64,000 bases of DNA. It comes from Setoptus koraiensis. Taxonomy: Eukaryota > Arthropoda. The notes beneath the pieces were generated by a model that made no database searches, was not told the DNA's origin, and was given only the letters and a program-made list of their open reading frames with translations. Location of the stretch: positions 7,440,001 through 7,504,000 of the forward strand of contig CM106586.1 of assembly GCA_048013815.1 (NCBI GenBank). The letters are read 5' to 3'. Positions 24,562 through 35,874 of this stretch are shown here, piece by piece. Positions within the stretch are counted from its first letter, which is position 1, and each line of letters starts with the position of its first letter. Position numbers and translations under genes: made by a program.

Positions 24562-27514
24562 TACAATTGTGTATCCTCGTCTACTCAAACAACTTGCAAT
24601 AACAATAATTGAGGCATACAGATTAAAGCTGTAATCAAATCCAGTTCATTTGTTTGACTCGTTTCTATAGAAAAGTAGACTCTTCTAACCATACCGCAGG
24701 CCTACCAATAGCAGAGCGTACATGACGTTGGAAGAATAGCAAAGTATCTAACGGTATAATGAAGAATGTCTGCCTTTTTTCACCGATTTACTATTGCTCA
24801 TTCTTATTGATGCTCGTATTGGTACCTGTTGAGCTAGTTGACAATAGCTATCAATAATATAATAACTATGAAACTCTTGTGTTTACTATCCAACGCTGAC
24901 AAGCTCTTTATTTGAACAGCATCAGTAGATTGTTGAGTCAATATATATAGATTTTAGTGATATATATTTACAAGCCTGCCACTGAATGGAACTAGGATAT
25001 CATTGCGTATATTGTTGTTGTTATTTCAATGAAAAGATTGAAGCATCTAGTAGCAATTGATTTGAAATACCACACAATTCACCTGTAACTGACAATAATA
25101 ATAGCAATATATGTCTACGGAGAATAGTAGTTTGCAGAGTGCGGAGTTTGGCATTTAGCAAAAGCAGAAGAACAACAAGTGGCTTGGTGACAGAGACAAA
25201 CAAACATAAATGGAAGGGGATGTAGTAGTTATATAAAAAAGAAAGATGCTCATTAATATAGAATCCAAACCGCAAACACATATGTCTAAAGTAGTTCAGT
25301 CTTGTAAGAGTTGATTAAAGTCTCGTGATTCATGGAGTCAGTGGTTTTGTTTGGGGCAACAGGTGGAACAGAGAAAAAAGGAATTGTTCCCATTGTAGAA
25401 TGATCAAGTCGCCCAAAAAGGCATTGTCCGATATAAGTTATATTGCCTGATAAGACAAGATAAGACAAGACAAGCTTACAGTGGTTAGAAAGAGCGACAG
25501 GTTGATAGAGCTGTTGTTGATTTTATCCTTCATTAGGTGGTCTAATGAGAACAAATATAAAAGCTCAATCACCGTTGGATTTTATATACGTCTGTCATAG
25601 AGTTTTTCTCTGGCTCTCAATGTGCGCCATTCTCTTGCTAAGCTCGCCTGTTCATTGTAAATTCTCTTATCAACTAAATGACGTTGCTAACTAACTAACT
25701 GATTAACTGCCATGAACAATGGCATTGACGTTGACAAAGATGGCGGACATGGACATTGGTTTGCTTAAGCAAATATTTTTGTTTATGTCGGTGTGCGTCA
25801 GTGTAAAAAGACAACAACAACAACAGCAACAATATCAGTAGAGTAGTAAACAGTATGCTTGTTGTCCGAGAAGATAAGTGTCTCACAATTTGGAGACACA
25901 CAGCAATTGGCGAATGACACAGTTGAGTCACAAATAAAGAAGCTCAATCATTGTTGCATAATGAGAGTTAGCATAAATGTGACTACTGTGTATGTGTGTG
26001 TGTGTGTGTGTTGAGCATTGTTGTTGTCCAACATCATGTTACATCATGTTGATTAAGGCATCCTGTCAACCGTTACATCCGTGATTGAGTCCACTGGTGA
26101 GTTGGTCACTGAGTTGTCACTGACAACATCAATAGATCGATGAATGGAAGCCATGAAAGTTTTGTTTGCAGTGAGGTTTGCAGTGAGCAGCAAGCCGAGT
26201 CAGTCAGTCAGCCAGTAGCTGGTTGTGTCGGTATATGTGCAAATTCAATATATACAATATGCTTATTCAAGATGGAGGACAACAAGTCCAACAAGCGAGT
26301 TGGAAAGTTGCATCTCGCTGCTCACAAGTCAGTTGGTTGATGTGTCTGTATGGAATTTGTCGACCGTACGACTGTATGTGGGGTTGGGGAGCAACATACT
26401 AATGAAAATAGGAGCAGAATAGGGCAAGCTTTAAATAATTTATGAATGTTTTCTTTGCAGACATATATGAGAAGTCATAGATGGACCGTTCATCTTTGCA
26501 ACGGTGCCAACATTAGCAGCAACCACTGTCGGCAATAACGACATCAACAATTCCAACAATAACAACGACGGCGGCGGCGACAACAACAACAGCAGCAACA
26601 ACGGAGATTGGATCATGTTCAATGCCGACATTGTTGTCTGCATTGTTGTGTCTCGGCGCCGATATCGAGGCGAACTGTGGCCGTACACTGCCGTGGCTGC
26701 TGTTGTCGCTGTTGTTGTCGCTGCAGCCGTTGCTGTTGGCGGCGGTGACAACGGCAACCAGCAGCAGCAGCAACAACAACAGCGACAGCAGCACCGCCAC
26801 CAACAACAGCACCACTACCACTGATACAACAACCGTTGCATCATCACTATACGGCGAGCCAATTGAGTGGCGGCGGTGGGTATCAATCGGAATGACCACA
26901 CACTTGACTTGTACACACGCTGTCTGGCGACACAGAGAGACAACAGAGGCGAGATCAAAGAGATCAATGAGAGATCACCTGAATACCTGAGACACACATA
27001 AGTTAGTGCAAGCCAGCCAGCCAGCCAGCCAGATACGGCCAGATAGATGGAAGCCAAATAAGCCAAACATGACATGCACTTGTTGCGCTCACAGCCAGCG
27101 GTATCACGACATTTGCTGCCGACATTTGCGACAATTCTCGACATGTTTAGTGGTTCAAGTTAGCGAGCCATCAGAGCGCCAGTTTCATTTAGTTTGTACG
27201 CAGTAGTTTGTATAAAGTTTGGGCAACAGGAGAGGAAGAGAAGCGACCAGCAAGCAGCATTATATAACTATATGTCATTATATTTTGCCAATAGCCCAAT
27301 AGCCCAATAGCCAGCAGCAGTGCGGTTGTTGTGGCAACAGACAGCGGCGTATAATGTTTATGAGCGTGACAACTTAATATCAGATGTGTCAATTGTCCGC
27401 TATTAGACGCTCTCTCGTACTCTTTCACTACCACCAACTTTGTCATTGTCACTGCCACTGCTGGCCATAACTGTTCGCCATCATCGTCTTGTATCTCGTC
27501 CAGCGCTATCTACG

Positions 27515-27650
27515 GCAACGGCAGCAGCCACCGCAACTACAACAGCAACAGCAACAGCAACAACGACAACAGCAGCAACGACAGCAACAGCAACAACGAC
27601 AGCAACAGCAACAACAACGACAACAGCAGCGCCGGCAGCACCACAACCGG
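27515..27650. repeat. CAA/CAG/CGA trinucleotide-rich tract
   Basis: Imperfect cagcaacagcaacaacga units. Open in several frames on both strands (poly-Gln, poly-Thr/Ala, poly-Cys), which is typical of trinucleotide repeats rather than genes. Confidence 0.85.
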
Positions 27651-27931
27651 CGACACCGACACCACCTGTTGCAGTTGCGGAGTGGTAGTATCAGAGGGAC
27701 GGAATCAGTATCAGCACTTAAACGCTTGTACAAGTTATTATCACTCACACAATTGATGCTGTTGTTGTCGTTGTTGCCGTTATTGTTGTTGTTGACAAAG
27801 AATTGATATAAAGCGGCCGAAGAAGAAGAAGAAGAAGAAGAAGAGGAAAAAAGACTATTTGATTGTGTCGCTTATAGAGACACACAAAAGGCAACTATTA
27901 GCGTTGCCATTGCACACACAATTCGAGCGTT

Positions 27932-28112
27932 CTTGTCGGATCGTATCGGATCAGATCGGATCAAATCGGATCGGATCGCATTCCAGACCAGCGTACCGAC
28001 GGCACACCGATATGATCTGATGACCATCCACATCAGACGACAACAGCAGACGCAAACTGCATCCACAGACATCGACAGGCATCGACCGACATCGACAGGC
28101 ATCGACAGACAC
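27932..28112. repeat. Two short tandem repeats (ATCGGATC and CATCGACAGG)
   Basis: At 27932-27980, repeated cGGATCa units. At 28066-28112, four to five imperfect 11-12 bp catcgacaggc/catcgaccga units. Non-coding. Confidence 0.75.
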
Positions 28113-28832
28113 ATTGCATAATGGCGATTTGCGAGCGCATGTCGAGCGAGCCGATCTTGACAACACCGTGCCCATGTGTCGCATTGTGAGCGCCGCCAGC
28201 GCAAGCAACATCGTTTACCTAGTTTACAATCGTTCACCTGATTGTTCAGAGAAGAAACAATTTTTTTCCTGTCATCATCACCTTACCATACAAGCCGCCA
28301 GTGCCAGCGCCAGCGCCACAGCAGTCATCTGACAGGTGAACAGGTGAATTGTTGCCAGTGTGTTGTTGTTGTTGTTGTTGTTGTTCAGCATTCATCGTTA
28401 TCATCATCATCATTTCGCGCGCAACCAACGTCTGTCAGTATAAACCGAGTCAGTATCAGTCGGTATACAAGTATCATGTGTAACAGCAGCACACTTTATG
28501 CACAACAAGCTACCCGTATCAGCGATCAAGCACCTACCAGAGGCTGTCTAAACTGTCGCTATTAAGAAGCAGCCAGCCAGAGACTAACAGTGGCCCACCA
28601 ATAGTGAACGTCGACAGTGGCAATAATTGACACATAATCACGCAAATAGCAACACAATCGCGCAAAATTACGCAAACAAAAAAGTCATTAGCCAACAGTT
28701 TGCTCGTTGACCGTCAGGGGTCACACGATGGCCGGCTCATTAGCAAACAAAGTGATTTATATGCCCATGGGGCAATTATAGCACCACAGTAGACAGACAT
28801 AAACATATCATACACTCTGCGAATTGCATAAT

Positions 28833-28905
28833 TTTGCGCCAGAGATTGCGCCAGAGATTGCGCCACAGATTGCGCCACAGATTGCGCCAGAGATTGCGCA
28901 TGAGA
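28833..28905. repeat. 12-bp tandem repeat just upstream of the Spätzle-like start
   Basis: Six near-identical units of agattgcgccag/agattgcgccac, ending about 65 bp before the ATG. Likely in the 5' UTR or core promoter. Confidence 0.9.
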
Positions 28906-28971
28906 TCAAGTTGACATTATTGGCCGACAGAAACCGACAACGCACCCTATCAGACAGAGCAAACAAAACAT

Positions 28972-31900
28972 ATGACAGCAAAGAGAGAAGCCAACAAAAG
29001 TGACATGGCCACATCGTTGCGCGCGCCCACGGTGTGCCCACGGCCGAGGGCGCCCACCAAATGGCCGCACCCGCCGCCAATTTACCTGAGATTGTGGCGC
29101 CGGTGCTGGTGGCCGCCACTGTGGCTAACACTGTCCCTGTGCGTTATTGTAAATAGATTTAATTGCGTCGACGGTCAGCAGCAGCAGCATCACCATCTTC
29201 ATCAGGCCCAAGTCAGCATGATGACGATGCCACAATTGCCGCCGCTGCCGCCGCCACCGCCACAATTATCGCTAAAAGCCCCGTTAGCCATGCCCATACC
29301 CATGCCAAGGTTCAGCCAACATTACAGTGCCCAGAGCCAGCACCACAATGCCCCGAACCAGAACCAGCAGCAGCAGCAGCAGCAACTCCACTACCGACAC
29401 GCAAACCAGGCCCAGTTCACGGGTGCCCTGGTGCCCGTGGCCACGAGTCATACAATGACGAGCGGTGGCAAGTCGACCAACAGCAGCACCCACAGCCACA
29501 AACACCAGCACGCGCCCTTCATCGACCCGCAACAACAACAACAGCAACAGCAACAACAGCAGCATCAACAGCAGCATCAACAACAACAGCATCAACAGCA
29601 CCAACAGCATCAGCAGCAGCACCAACAGCAGCGCAACAGCGGCCAAATCAGATCAGCGGACAGCAGCAACGAGTTACATAATGCGAATTACAACAACAAC
29701 AACAACGTGCACGCGTCCAGCATAAAGCGACGCGAGGCCCCAGAATCGCATCGCGGCTATCACCAGTCCCAGCAGCAGCAGCCGGGCAGCTACCAGCAGC
29801 AGCAGCACTATCAACAACACAGCCAGCCGGCACAAATCAACGCCATCATGACGGCCCCAACAGCAAACAACAACCACAACAACAACCACAACAACAACCA
29901 CAACAACAACCACAACAACAACCACAACAACAACCACAACAACAACCACAACCACAACAGCAACAACAATCACAACAACCACAGCAACAACAACCACAAC
30001 AAGATGGCGGCCAGTCTGGTGGCTCAATCTAGTCAGAGTGTGAGCAGCAAGCAACTGGACAATAACGCGCGCAACAAGTTACCTAAACCCGCACCGAATG
30101 AGCCCGCCGGCCACGAACAGAAACAACCGCAACAGCAACAGCAAGCGGCCGGCCCGAGACAAGAGCTAGACGCTGTTGAAGCGCCAACAACGACAGACAA
30201 AAGCAGTGCCAAACAACAGCAACCTCGACTGGACAGCAGCCCGCCGCAGAGCCTCAAGCCGCCGACCTCTCCACTGAAACATGATCTCGCAATGCTGACC
30301 AGCGGCAGCAACACCAACCAAGACCATCACCGGATGGGGCCCATGGTCAGATCGCTGCCGCACAGCGGCAAGCAGGCTGTGGCGTTTGTCAGCGGCCAAA
30401 ACAAGCAGCATCAGGCAGCAGCCAAACAATCGGCGATGCAACAGGCTGCAAATCCCGAATATTCGCTAGATTTGGCGGGCCTGTCAGCGAACGGCGACCT
30501 GATGCCAGAGCCAGACTCGGGCTCGGGCCCCAAGTTGCTCGACGACCCTGCCGGCCCCATTGTGGTGCCCAGCGTGGGCGCCAGCCTAGACGACGAGCTG
30601 AGATCGGCGGGCAGCGCGTCGCTGTTCGCGGATGCGCCAGAGCCCGCCGAGCCACAGCAAACAGCGAACGCAACCATGCTAGCCATCGCCAATCAAACCC
30701 AAATGATGCTGACAATCACGCCAGACACGTCACAAGGGCTCGACCCGGTTGAGCCGCTGACCGGAAGTCACAAGCTGCTGCTAGACAGCGACGGCGGCGA
30801 TGCTTCAATTGACGAGTTGCATCATCACGCAAACGATCCGCAGCAGCAGCAGCAGCAAACGATGAGGCACCAATACGCCAACACTAGTGGCGAAACGCGA
30901 TCTCGACCCTCTTGGACAGAGTTACTAAAGCTGGCCAACGGTCAGCACTCCCAACAGGCGCCAAACAACAAATCCGGCCTGAACAAGGCGCGCCAAATGC
31001 TGGCCTTCAACGGGGCGGCCGGCCCAAGCTCGGGCCCCAACAGCCAGCAGCACAACGGGGCCCTGCACAACCATTTTTACAGCAACAGCAGCGCCGGCAG
31101 CGGCACGGGCCAACAAACAACAAATCCCTTCTCTATCAGCAACGGCAACACCGCCATGGCCACCGCTCTGGGGCCCATCAGGCACGCCTCCAGTCCGCTG
31201 GGCGCCATCAGACAGATGAGTCTGGCCGACTATTTGTCGAGCAATGCGGCCATGATGCCGCCCGGCGGCTTTGCCACCCTGGTCGGGCCGCCGCATCCGG
31301 GCAACCCGGCCAATTCGGGCGCCCAGTTCTACGGTGAGGGGCCGGGCGGCGCGCTGGGCGGCGGCGGCAGCCAGGCAACCAGCCTATTTGCGCCCTTCGA
31401 TCCGACGCCCGAGCAGGGCGTGTCTCTGGGCGACCCGGGCAATCACATGTCGCCCAGTTTACTGTCGGAAAATATGGCCATCCCGTCGCAAACCATCAAC
31501 GATCCCGGCATACAGTTCTGGCTGGACTTTATAGAGGCCGCGGGCAACTCGCTGCAGAACATGCCGCCCAATTCGGGCCAGCCCAACCCGGCCCAAGTGG
31601 GCGACGGCGATCTGGGCAAGGGCAACGTCGCGCAGCAAACCGGTCAGCTCATGGGCAGGCCCACAAAGGATTTGTTCAAGTATCAGGATCTGAACGGGAA
31701 TCCGCGCCAAGTGTTGCCCGGGCACCACTCGGCGGGCGGCGGCGGCGGGCACAATTTCAAGCCGCGATTGCCCGATTACTCTCAATTCGGTCAAAAGAAT
31801 CCCGGCCAGGGCGCCGGCAATCAGCAACAGCAGCAGAACAGCCAGCAGAACCAGATGAACAGCATCAACAACAATCTGGCGCCGTGGAGCCACAAAAAGA

Positions 31901-34900
31901 AGCACCCCGGTGATATGGGCGGCGCCGGGGGCCCGGACAGCGGCGAGTCGGGCTTCAACGATATCGACAACAACGACATTTTGGGCGCCGACAACGGATT
32001 CCGGGCCCGGCCGCCGCCGCCCCAGAGAAACTCGAACGGCGGCCCGGCCGCTCACAATCAACGCGAGCAGGGCGCCAAGCCCGCATCGTCGTCCGGCTTC
32101 GGCAACCCGAACCAAAATCTCAAGGCCGCCACCTCGGAGAGCAACCAGAACAACAACAACCAGAACATGGTGGGCGGCGGCTCCAACGGCGCCGGCAACA
32201 AGCAGTCGAAATTGCCGCCCAGCGCGGACGCCGACGCCGCTATTGTGGCAAACAGTGCACCCCGGTGCGACAAATTCACGCCCGACATTTGCGTGGACGA
32301 TTTCGAGTACCCCGAACAGGCCATTGTGGACGAGATACAGAAGAAGCGCGACCTGTTCGAGCTGATGTATTCCGAGGTGAAGGACAACGAGCCCATGGTA
32401 GACACTTTATCGCGCCAAACCGAGGAATCGTACAACTACGAATACTATTATTTGGGCAAAAATCAGATAGCCGGCCCGATGTCGGCGCTGTCCACTAGCC
32501 CGGCCAGCCAGCAGCAGGACAAGGGGGCGCCGGCGGGTTCCGGCCAGTCGGGCAGCGGCAACGCTGGTCAGCAGCTGTTGACCAGCACCACCACAAACAG
32601 CAACGCCATCGACCAGAGCGGATCGGGCGCCATTGACGGCATGGACGCGCTTATTGGGGCGGTGTCGCCGCAAGCGTCGTCGTCGTCGCCGGCCGCCTCC
32701 ACGCCCCCCGAAGCGGGCTTCATTTGTCCGAGCGAGGTGATGTATGGCCGGCCGAAGCTGGCCAAAAACAAGAAGGGCCTCTGGAAGGTGATAGTGAACG
32801 CGGGCGAATTCACGCAAACGGTGCGCCTCGAGAAGTGCCTGCTGCCCCAGAAGAGCTGCAATTATATATCCTCGAACTATTACGAGTCTAAGTGCCTCCA
32901 AGTGCACTCGTACCACCGGTTGCTGGTGTTCGAGAAGGGCAAGGGCTTCTACATCGACACATTCCGGTTGCCCACGGGCTGCAATTGTCACGTGCAGCGC
33001 TCCAAGCCCACAAAGTTGGCCCTGTCGAGCAGCGGTCAGCCGCAAACGATGAGCGCCAACGAGCCCCCGGCCGGCCCGTACCTAGGCAACAACAACATCG
33101 ACGACGTGCACCCCGTTGTGCCTGTCAAGTCGCAACAAGACCCAACCCACCACCACAGCGGCAACAACAACAACAACAACAACAATCACCAGCTGAGGGG
33201 GTCGCGCAACCACCAGTCGCTGGCCGTGTCGCCCAACTCCATGCTCAGCCAGACGCTTTGGTCCATTCTGAACGGGGGCCGCAGCTCTGCCGCCACCAAT
33301 TTGGACGGGCCGCCGCCGCCGGACGCGGCCGGCCCGGAGCCGGTGTCGTCGTCGGTGCACAAGGAGCAGCAGGCCTACCAATCGCAATCGGCCATTTTAG
33401 AGCAGCTCAGGCACCGGCCCGACCTGGCCAAGCACATATCCGACAACGTGTTGCGCCAACTGATGGACGTGGGCCTGATGCCCGAATCGGCGGCCGCCGC
33501 GCTCACCAACCAAGAGCAACTGATTCCGGCGCCCATTTTGAGCACAATACTGAGCGCCGGCGGCGGGGGCGACTCGCGCCCACTCAATCAGGCGCCCCAA
33601 TCGGGGGGCCACAGCCAATTCAAGCCGCTGTCGTATAACAGAAACAGCAACAGCAACAACAGACTCATGAGCAACAATTACACCATGACCAACAATGAAC
33701 AGTACATGGCCAGCTCGAACGAGATTGACGAGGGCCGGCCCAGGCCGGGATTGCGCCACAAGCTCAACAGGCAGGCCAACAGCGCCAAGCTGGCAAGCAA
33801 CAATAATTACGACAACAATTTGAATAATTTTTCCGCCGACAGTGCCAGCTACTATGCCCAGGACAACAACAACAACAATCATCAACAGCAGCTGTCGAAC
33901 GGCCGGGACCAGGCCGACGCGGACATGCCGCCGGGTCCCGTTCAGCGCCACCGGGTGACCAGCGATCACGGGTACCATGTAACGCTCACCAATAAGGCCA
34001 GAAGGCAGCCCGGGCCACAGTCGGACATGCGGGCCGGGGCCGAAAATGAGCTGAGCGACCCGGGCGACCAGTCCATATTGGGCAACACCGACCAGAATGA
34101 GCATCAGCAGCCACCAGCCCACGATCACAACAGTGCCAGCGCCTCATCCAAGAGGCAATACCAGCAGCAGCATCACGGGAGGCGGCCCGTAGCGCCGGTA
34201 GACCAGTCAGCTGATTTGTCGGGCGAAAGGGGCGACGCCAGCCAGCGGCAAGAGTTTGGCTTCTCTTATATAGACTCTAATAGGATACGCCAGCAAAACA
34301 GTGGCGGCCGTCTGAGCGGCGCAGCCCGACAGCAGGAGCATAATCGTCATCATGACTATGTTAGGACAGCGCCAAATCTACTGTACGACAACGTGGAACC
34401 GGAAGAGACCGAAAGCAACGAGGGCAAAAACATTGACCATTATCAGCATAGGCCCACCATATTGTACACAACGAACGACGCGGCCAGCAATCACTCGCAG
34501 ACGCATCACATGATGTCGGTACCTGTTCACGGCATTGAGCCAACATCGGTGAACAATCATTTGAATTTGGATTATTCCGATTTTGAGGTTTTGGGCGCCG
34601 TCGGTTCAAATCAAGAGGAACAAACGGCCAACAAGACAATAGAGGTGTTTGCCTTGAACGATTCAATTGTGTCCAATCCGTCGCAGTCCGCGGGCAGCAA
34701 GGACCGAAAAAAGATGAGCGATTTGCCGGCCGCGGCCGACACCGCAACAAGTGGCAACAAGAGGAACGCAACAACCGGCAGCAACGCCAATTACAACGCG
34801 ACAGACAGACCCCAGCAGCAGCAGCAGGCTCTATTTTATATGAAACAATTCGACAACAGTCCTATCAAGATAATAACACCGAGCGTGGCAGTGGTGGTGG

Positions 34901-35601
34901 GCGACAGCGGCCCCACAGCGGTGGACCAGACAACGGCAAACAATAGCAACAGCCAGAATAAGCCACCGTTGAACAACAGCAAAAACAACAACAACAACAA
35001 GATCAAACTGGACAATATGGTCTGGCAGTTGGCCTCATCGAGTAATAGGAGCACAACGAGACTAGGTCCGGAAAGTTACGCGCTTCCGGTCATTGAAAGC
35101 GCGCCCAGTAGTCATGATAATTCGATCAATTATATTGTTGTTGACAGTCAGCCGGATACGAGCGCCAACAATAGGTCTGCGGGGTCTATTGATCGGCACG
35201 ATAGTGATATCAGCGGCAGGCAATCGGCATCAAGTGCAAATATTGATAGAAACAGTGATCAGAACAGTGAAGAAACAAGTGGAATAAGCAGGAGACATGT
35301 CGCTAACGGCGCCAATGGCCAAGCGAGGGCGTCGCAGAATGGCAACCGAAACAACGGCACAACAATAGCCAACAGCAGCAACAACAGCAACAACTACAGC
35401 AACAACAACAACAACAATGTAACCGAAACAACAATCAATGGTCAACAACGGTTGCAGCAGCTACAACAGATGCAGGGCATATCGTCAAACAACAGCTATT
35501 TATTGAAGGAAAAGATAAATTTCTCTTATCATCCCATTTTGGAGTACATCAACGACATGAAGCATGACCAGAAGCATCAGTCGCCGGTGCAGCAGCAATA
35601 G
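28972..35601 (+). CDS. NT1: Giant Spätzle-family cytokine, NT1/Spz2-like
   Basis: Single uninterrupted frame of 2,209 residues. Seen in order: hydrophobic signal-like segment about 46-60 (WLTLSLCVIV), preceded by about 45 polar residues, so a start at Met12 is also possible; Gln/His/Asn low-complexity pro-region with a (HNNN)n array at about 300-345; a conserved pre-domain at 1099-1160 (CDKFTPDICVDDFEYPEQ); the Spätzle cystine-knot domain at about 1250-1342 (WKVIVNAGEFTQTVRLEKC, then CLQVHSYHRLLVFEKGKG, then PTGCNCHV); then about 870 disordered residues. As I recall it, fly NT1 shares the TQT.RLEKC and YHRLL motifs and also has a long C-terminal tail, hence the paralogue call; the family is certain, the paralogue less so. 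Known role: secreted, proteolytically activated dimeric ligand of Toll receptors, neurotrophic in flies. Odd: six rather than the usual seven knot cysteines, and no arginine in the roughly 85 residues before the knot. Convergent with cornichon. Confidence 0.9.
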   Translation: MTAKREANKSDMATSLRAPTVCPRPRAPTKWPHPPPIYLRLWRRCWWPPLWLTLSLCVIVNRFNCVDGQQQQHHHLHQAQVSMMTMPQLPPLPPPPPQLSLKAPLAMPIPMPRFSQHYSAQSQHHNAPNQNQQQQQQQLHYRHANQAQFTGALVPVATSHTMTSGGKSTNSSTHSHKHQHAPFIDPQQQQQQQQQQQHQQQHQQQQHQQHQQHQQQHQQQRNSGQIRSADSSNELHNANYNNNNNVHASSIKRREAPESHRGYHQSQQQQPGSYQQQQHYQQHSQPAQINAIMTAPTANNNHNNNHNNNHNNNHNNNHNNNHNNNHNHNSNNNHNNHSNNNHNKMAASLVAQSSQSVSSKQLDNNARNKLPKPAPNEPAGHEQKQPQQQQQAAGPRQELDAVEAPTTTDKSSAKQQQPRLDSSPPQSLKPPTSPLKHDLAMLTSGSNTNQDHHRMGPMVRSLPHSGKQAVAFVSGQNKQHQAAAKQSAMQQAANPEYSLDLAGLSANGDLMPEPDSGSGPKLLDDPAGPIVVPSVGASLDDELRSAGSASLFADAPEPAEPQQTANATMLAIANQTQMMLTITPDTSQGLDPVEPLTGSHKLLLDSDGGDASIDELHHHANDPQQQQQQTMRHQYANTSGETRSRPSWTELLKLANGQHSQQAPNNKSGLNKARQMLAFNGAAGPSSGPNSQQHNGALHNHFYSNSSAGSGTGQQTTNPFSISNGNTAMATALGPIRHASSPLGAIRQMSLADYLSSNAAMMPPGGFATLVGPPHPGNPANSGAQFYGEGPGGALGGGGSQATSLFAPFDPTPEQGVSLGDPGNHMSPSLLSENMAIPSQTINDPGIQFWLDFIEAAGNSLQNMPPNSGQPNPAQVGDGDLGKGNVAQQTGQLMGRPTKDLFKYQDLNGNPRQVLPGHHSAGGGGGHNFKPRLPDYSQFGQKNPGQGAGNQQQQQNSQQNQMNSINNNLAPWSHKKKHPGDMGGAGGPDSGESGFNDIDNNDILGADNGFRARPPPPQRNSNGGPAAHNQREQGAKPASSSGFGNPNQNLKAATSESNQNNNNQNMVGGGSNGAGNKQSKLPPSADADAAIVANSAPRCDKFTPDICVDDFEYPEQAIVDEIQKKRDLFELMYSEVKDNEPMVDTLSRQTEESYNYEYYYLGKNQIAGPMSALSTSPASQQQDKGAPAGSGQSGSGNAGQQLLTSTTTNSNAIDQSGSGAIDGMDALIGAVSPQASSSSPAASTPPEAGFICPSEVMYGRPKLAKNKKGLWKVIVNAGEFTQTVRLEKCLLPQKSCNYISSNYYESKCLQVHSYHRLLVFEKGKGFYIDTFRLPTGCNCHVQRSKPTKLALSSSGQPQTMSANEPPAGPYLGNNNIDDVHPVVPVKSQQDPTHHHSGNNNNNNNNHQLRGSRNHQSLAVSPNSMLSQTLWSILNGGRSSAATNLDGPPPPDAAGPEPVSSSVHKEQQAYQSQSAILEQLRHRPDLAKHISDNVLRQLMDVGLMPESAAAALTNQEQLIPAPILSTILSAGGGGDSRPLNQAPQSGGHSQFKPLSYNRNSNSNNRLMSNNYTMTNNEQYMASSNEIDEGRPRPGLRHKLNRQANSAKLASNNNYDNNLNNFSADSASYYAQDNNNNNHQQQLSNGRDQADADMPPGPVQRHRVTSDHGYHVTLTNKARRQPGPQSDMRAGAENELSDPGDQSILGNTDQNEHQQPPAHDHNSASASSKRQYQQQHHGRRPVAPVDQSADLSGERGDASQRQEFGFSYIDSNRIRQQNSGGRLSGAARQQEHNRHHDYVRTAPNLLYDNVEPEETESNEGKNIDHYQHRPTILYTTNDAASNHSQTHHMMSVPVHGIEPTSVNNHLNLDYSDFEVLGAVGSNQEEQTANKTIEVFALNDSIVSNPSQSAGSKDRKKMSDLPAAADTATSGNKRNATTGSNANYNATDRPQQQQQALFYMKQFDNSPIKIITPSVAVVVGDSGPTAVDQTTANNSNSQNKPPLNNSKNNNNNKIKLDNMVWQLASSSNRSTTRLGPESYALPVIESAPSSHDNSINYIVVDSQPDTSANNRSAGSIDRHDSDISGRQSASSANIDRNSDQNSEETSGISRRHVANGANGQARASQNGNRNNGTTIANSSNNSNNYSNNNNNNVTETTINGQQRLQQLQQMQGISSNNSYLLKEKINFSYHPILEYINDMKHDQKHQSPVQQQ
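29866..30003 (+). repeat. (cacaacaacaac)n minisatellite inside the Spätzle-like gene
   Basis: About ten 12-bp units encoding His-Asn-Asn-Asn, the first ones identical, the last ones degenerate. In frame, so length changes would not disrupt the reading frame. Confidence 0.92.
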
Positions 35602-35874
35602 CAATAACAACAACAACAACAACCACAATAACAATTGTTCAATGTAAATAGCTCGTCACGAGCTAACCAGACGGTAGGGCAGCGGACGCAATGCAGAATC
35701 AATTCGGATCAATTAAATAATAATCAACCAACTAACAAACAAACAGACGAACAGAGATGGAGAAAATTTGACCAATACGAGAGAGTTGTTATTAATTAAT
35801 ATTAATATTATTATTATTATTTTGAATACATTATGTAATAGACACACACAATGCGTCGCATATAATACAGCCAG

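Larger units (their letters stand above)
24562..28832. other. Repeat-rich non-coding region upstream of the Spätzle-like gene
   Basis: No conserved coding sequence. Contains (GT)n at about 25,990-26,010, CAA/CAG-rich DNA at 26,520-26,830, (CAGC)n near 27,010 and (GAA)n at 27,820-27,845. A 122-codon frame at 26622-26990 has a hydrophobic stretch resembling a signal peptide (LLLSLLLSLQPLLLA) but it is translated from CTG/TTG-rich simple sequence, so I do not call it a gene. Confidence 0.45.

Noticed and set aside
26440-26990. Frames with hydrophobic stretches, including a signal-like one at 26622-26990
   Set aside because: Derived from CTG/GTT-rich simple sequence open in several frames; no conserved domain.
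29163-30054. Several overlapping frames (poly-Val, poly-Leu, Ala/Thr) on both strands
   Set aside because: Translations of trinucleotide repeats inside the Spätzle-like gene.
31459-34128. Minus-strand and alternative plus-strand frames of 120-248 codons
   Set aside because: GC-rich coding DNA of the Spätzle-like gene read in wrong frames; no domain seen.
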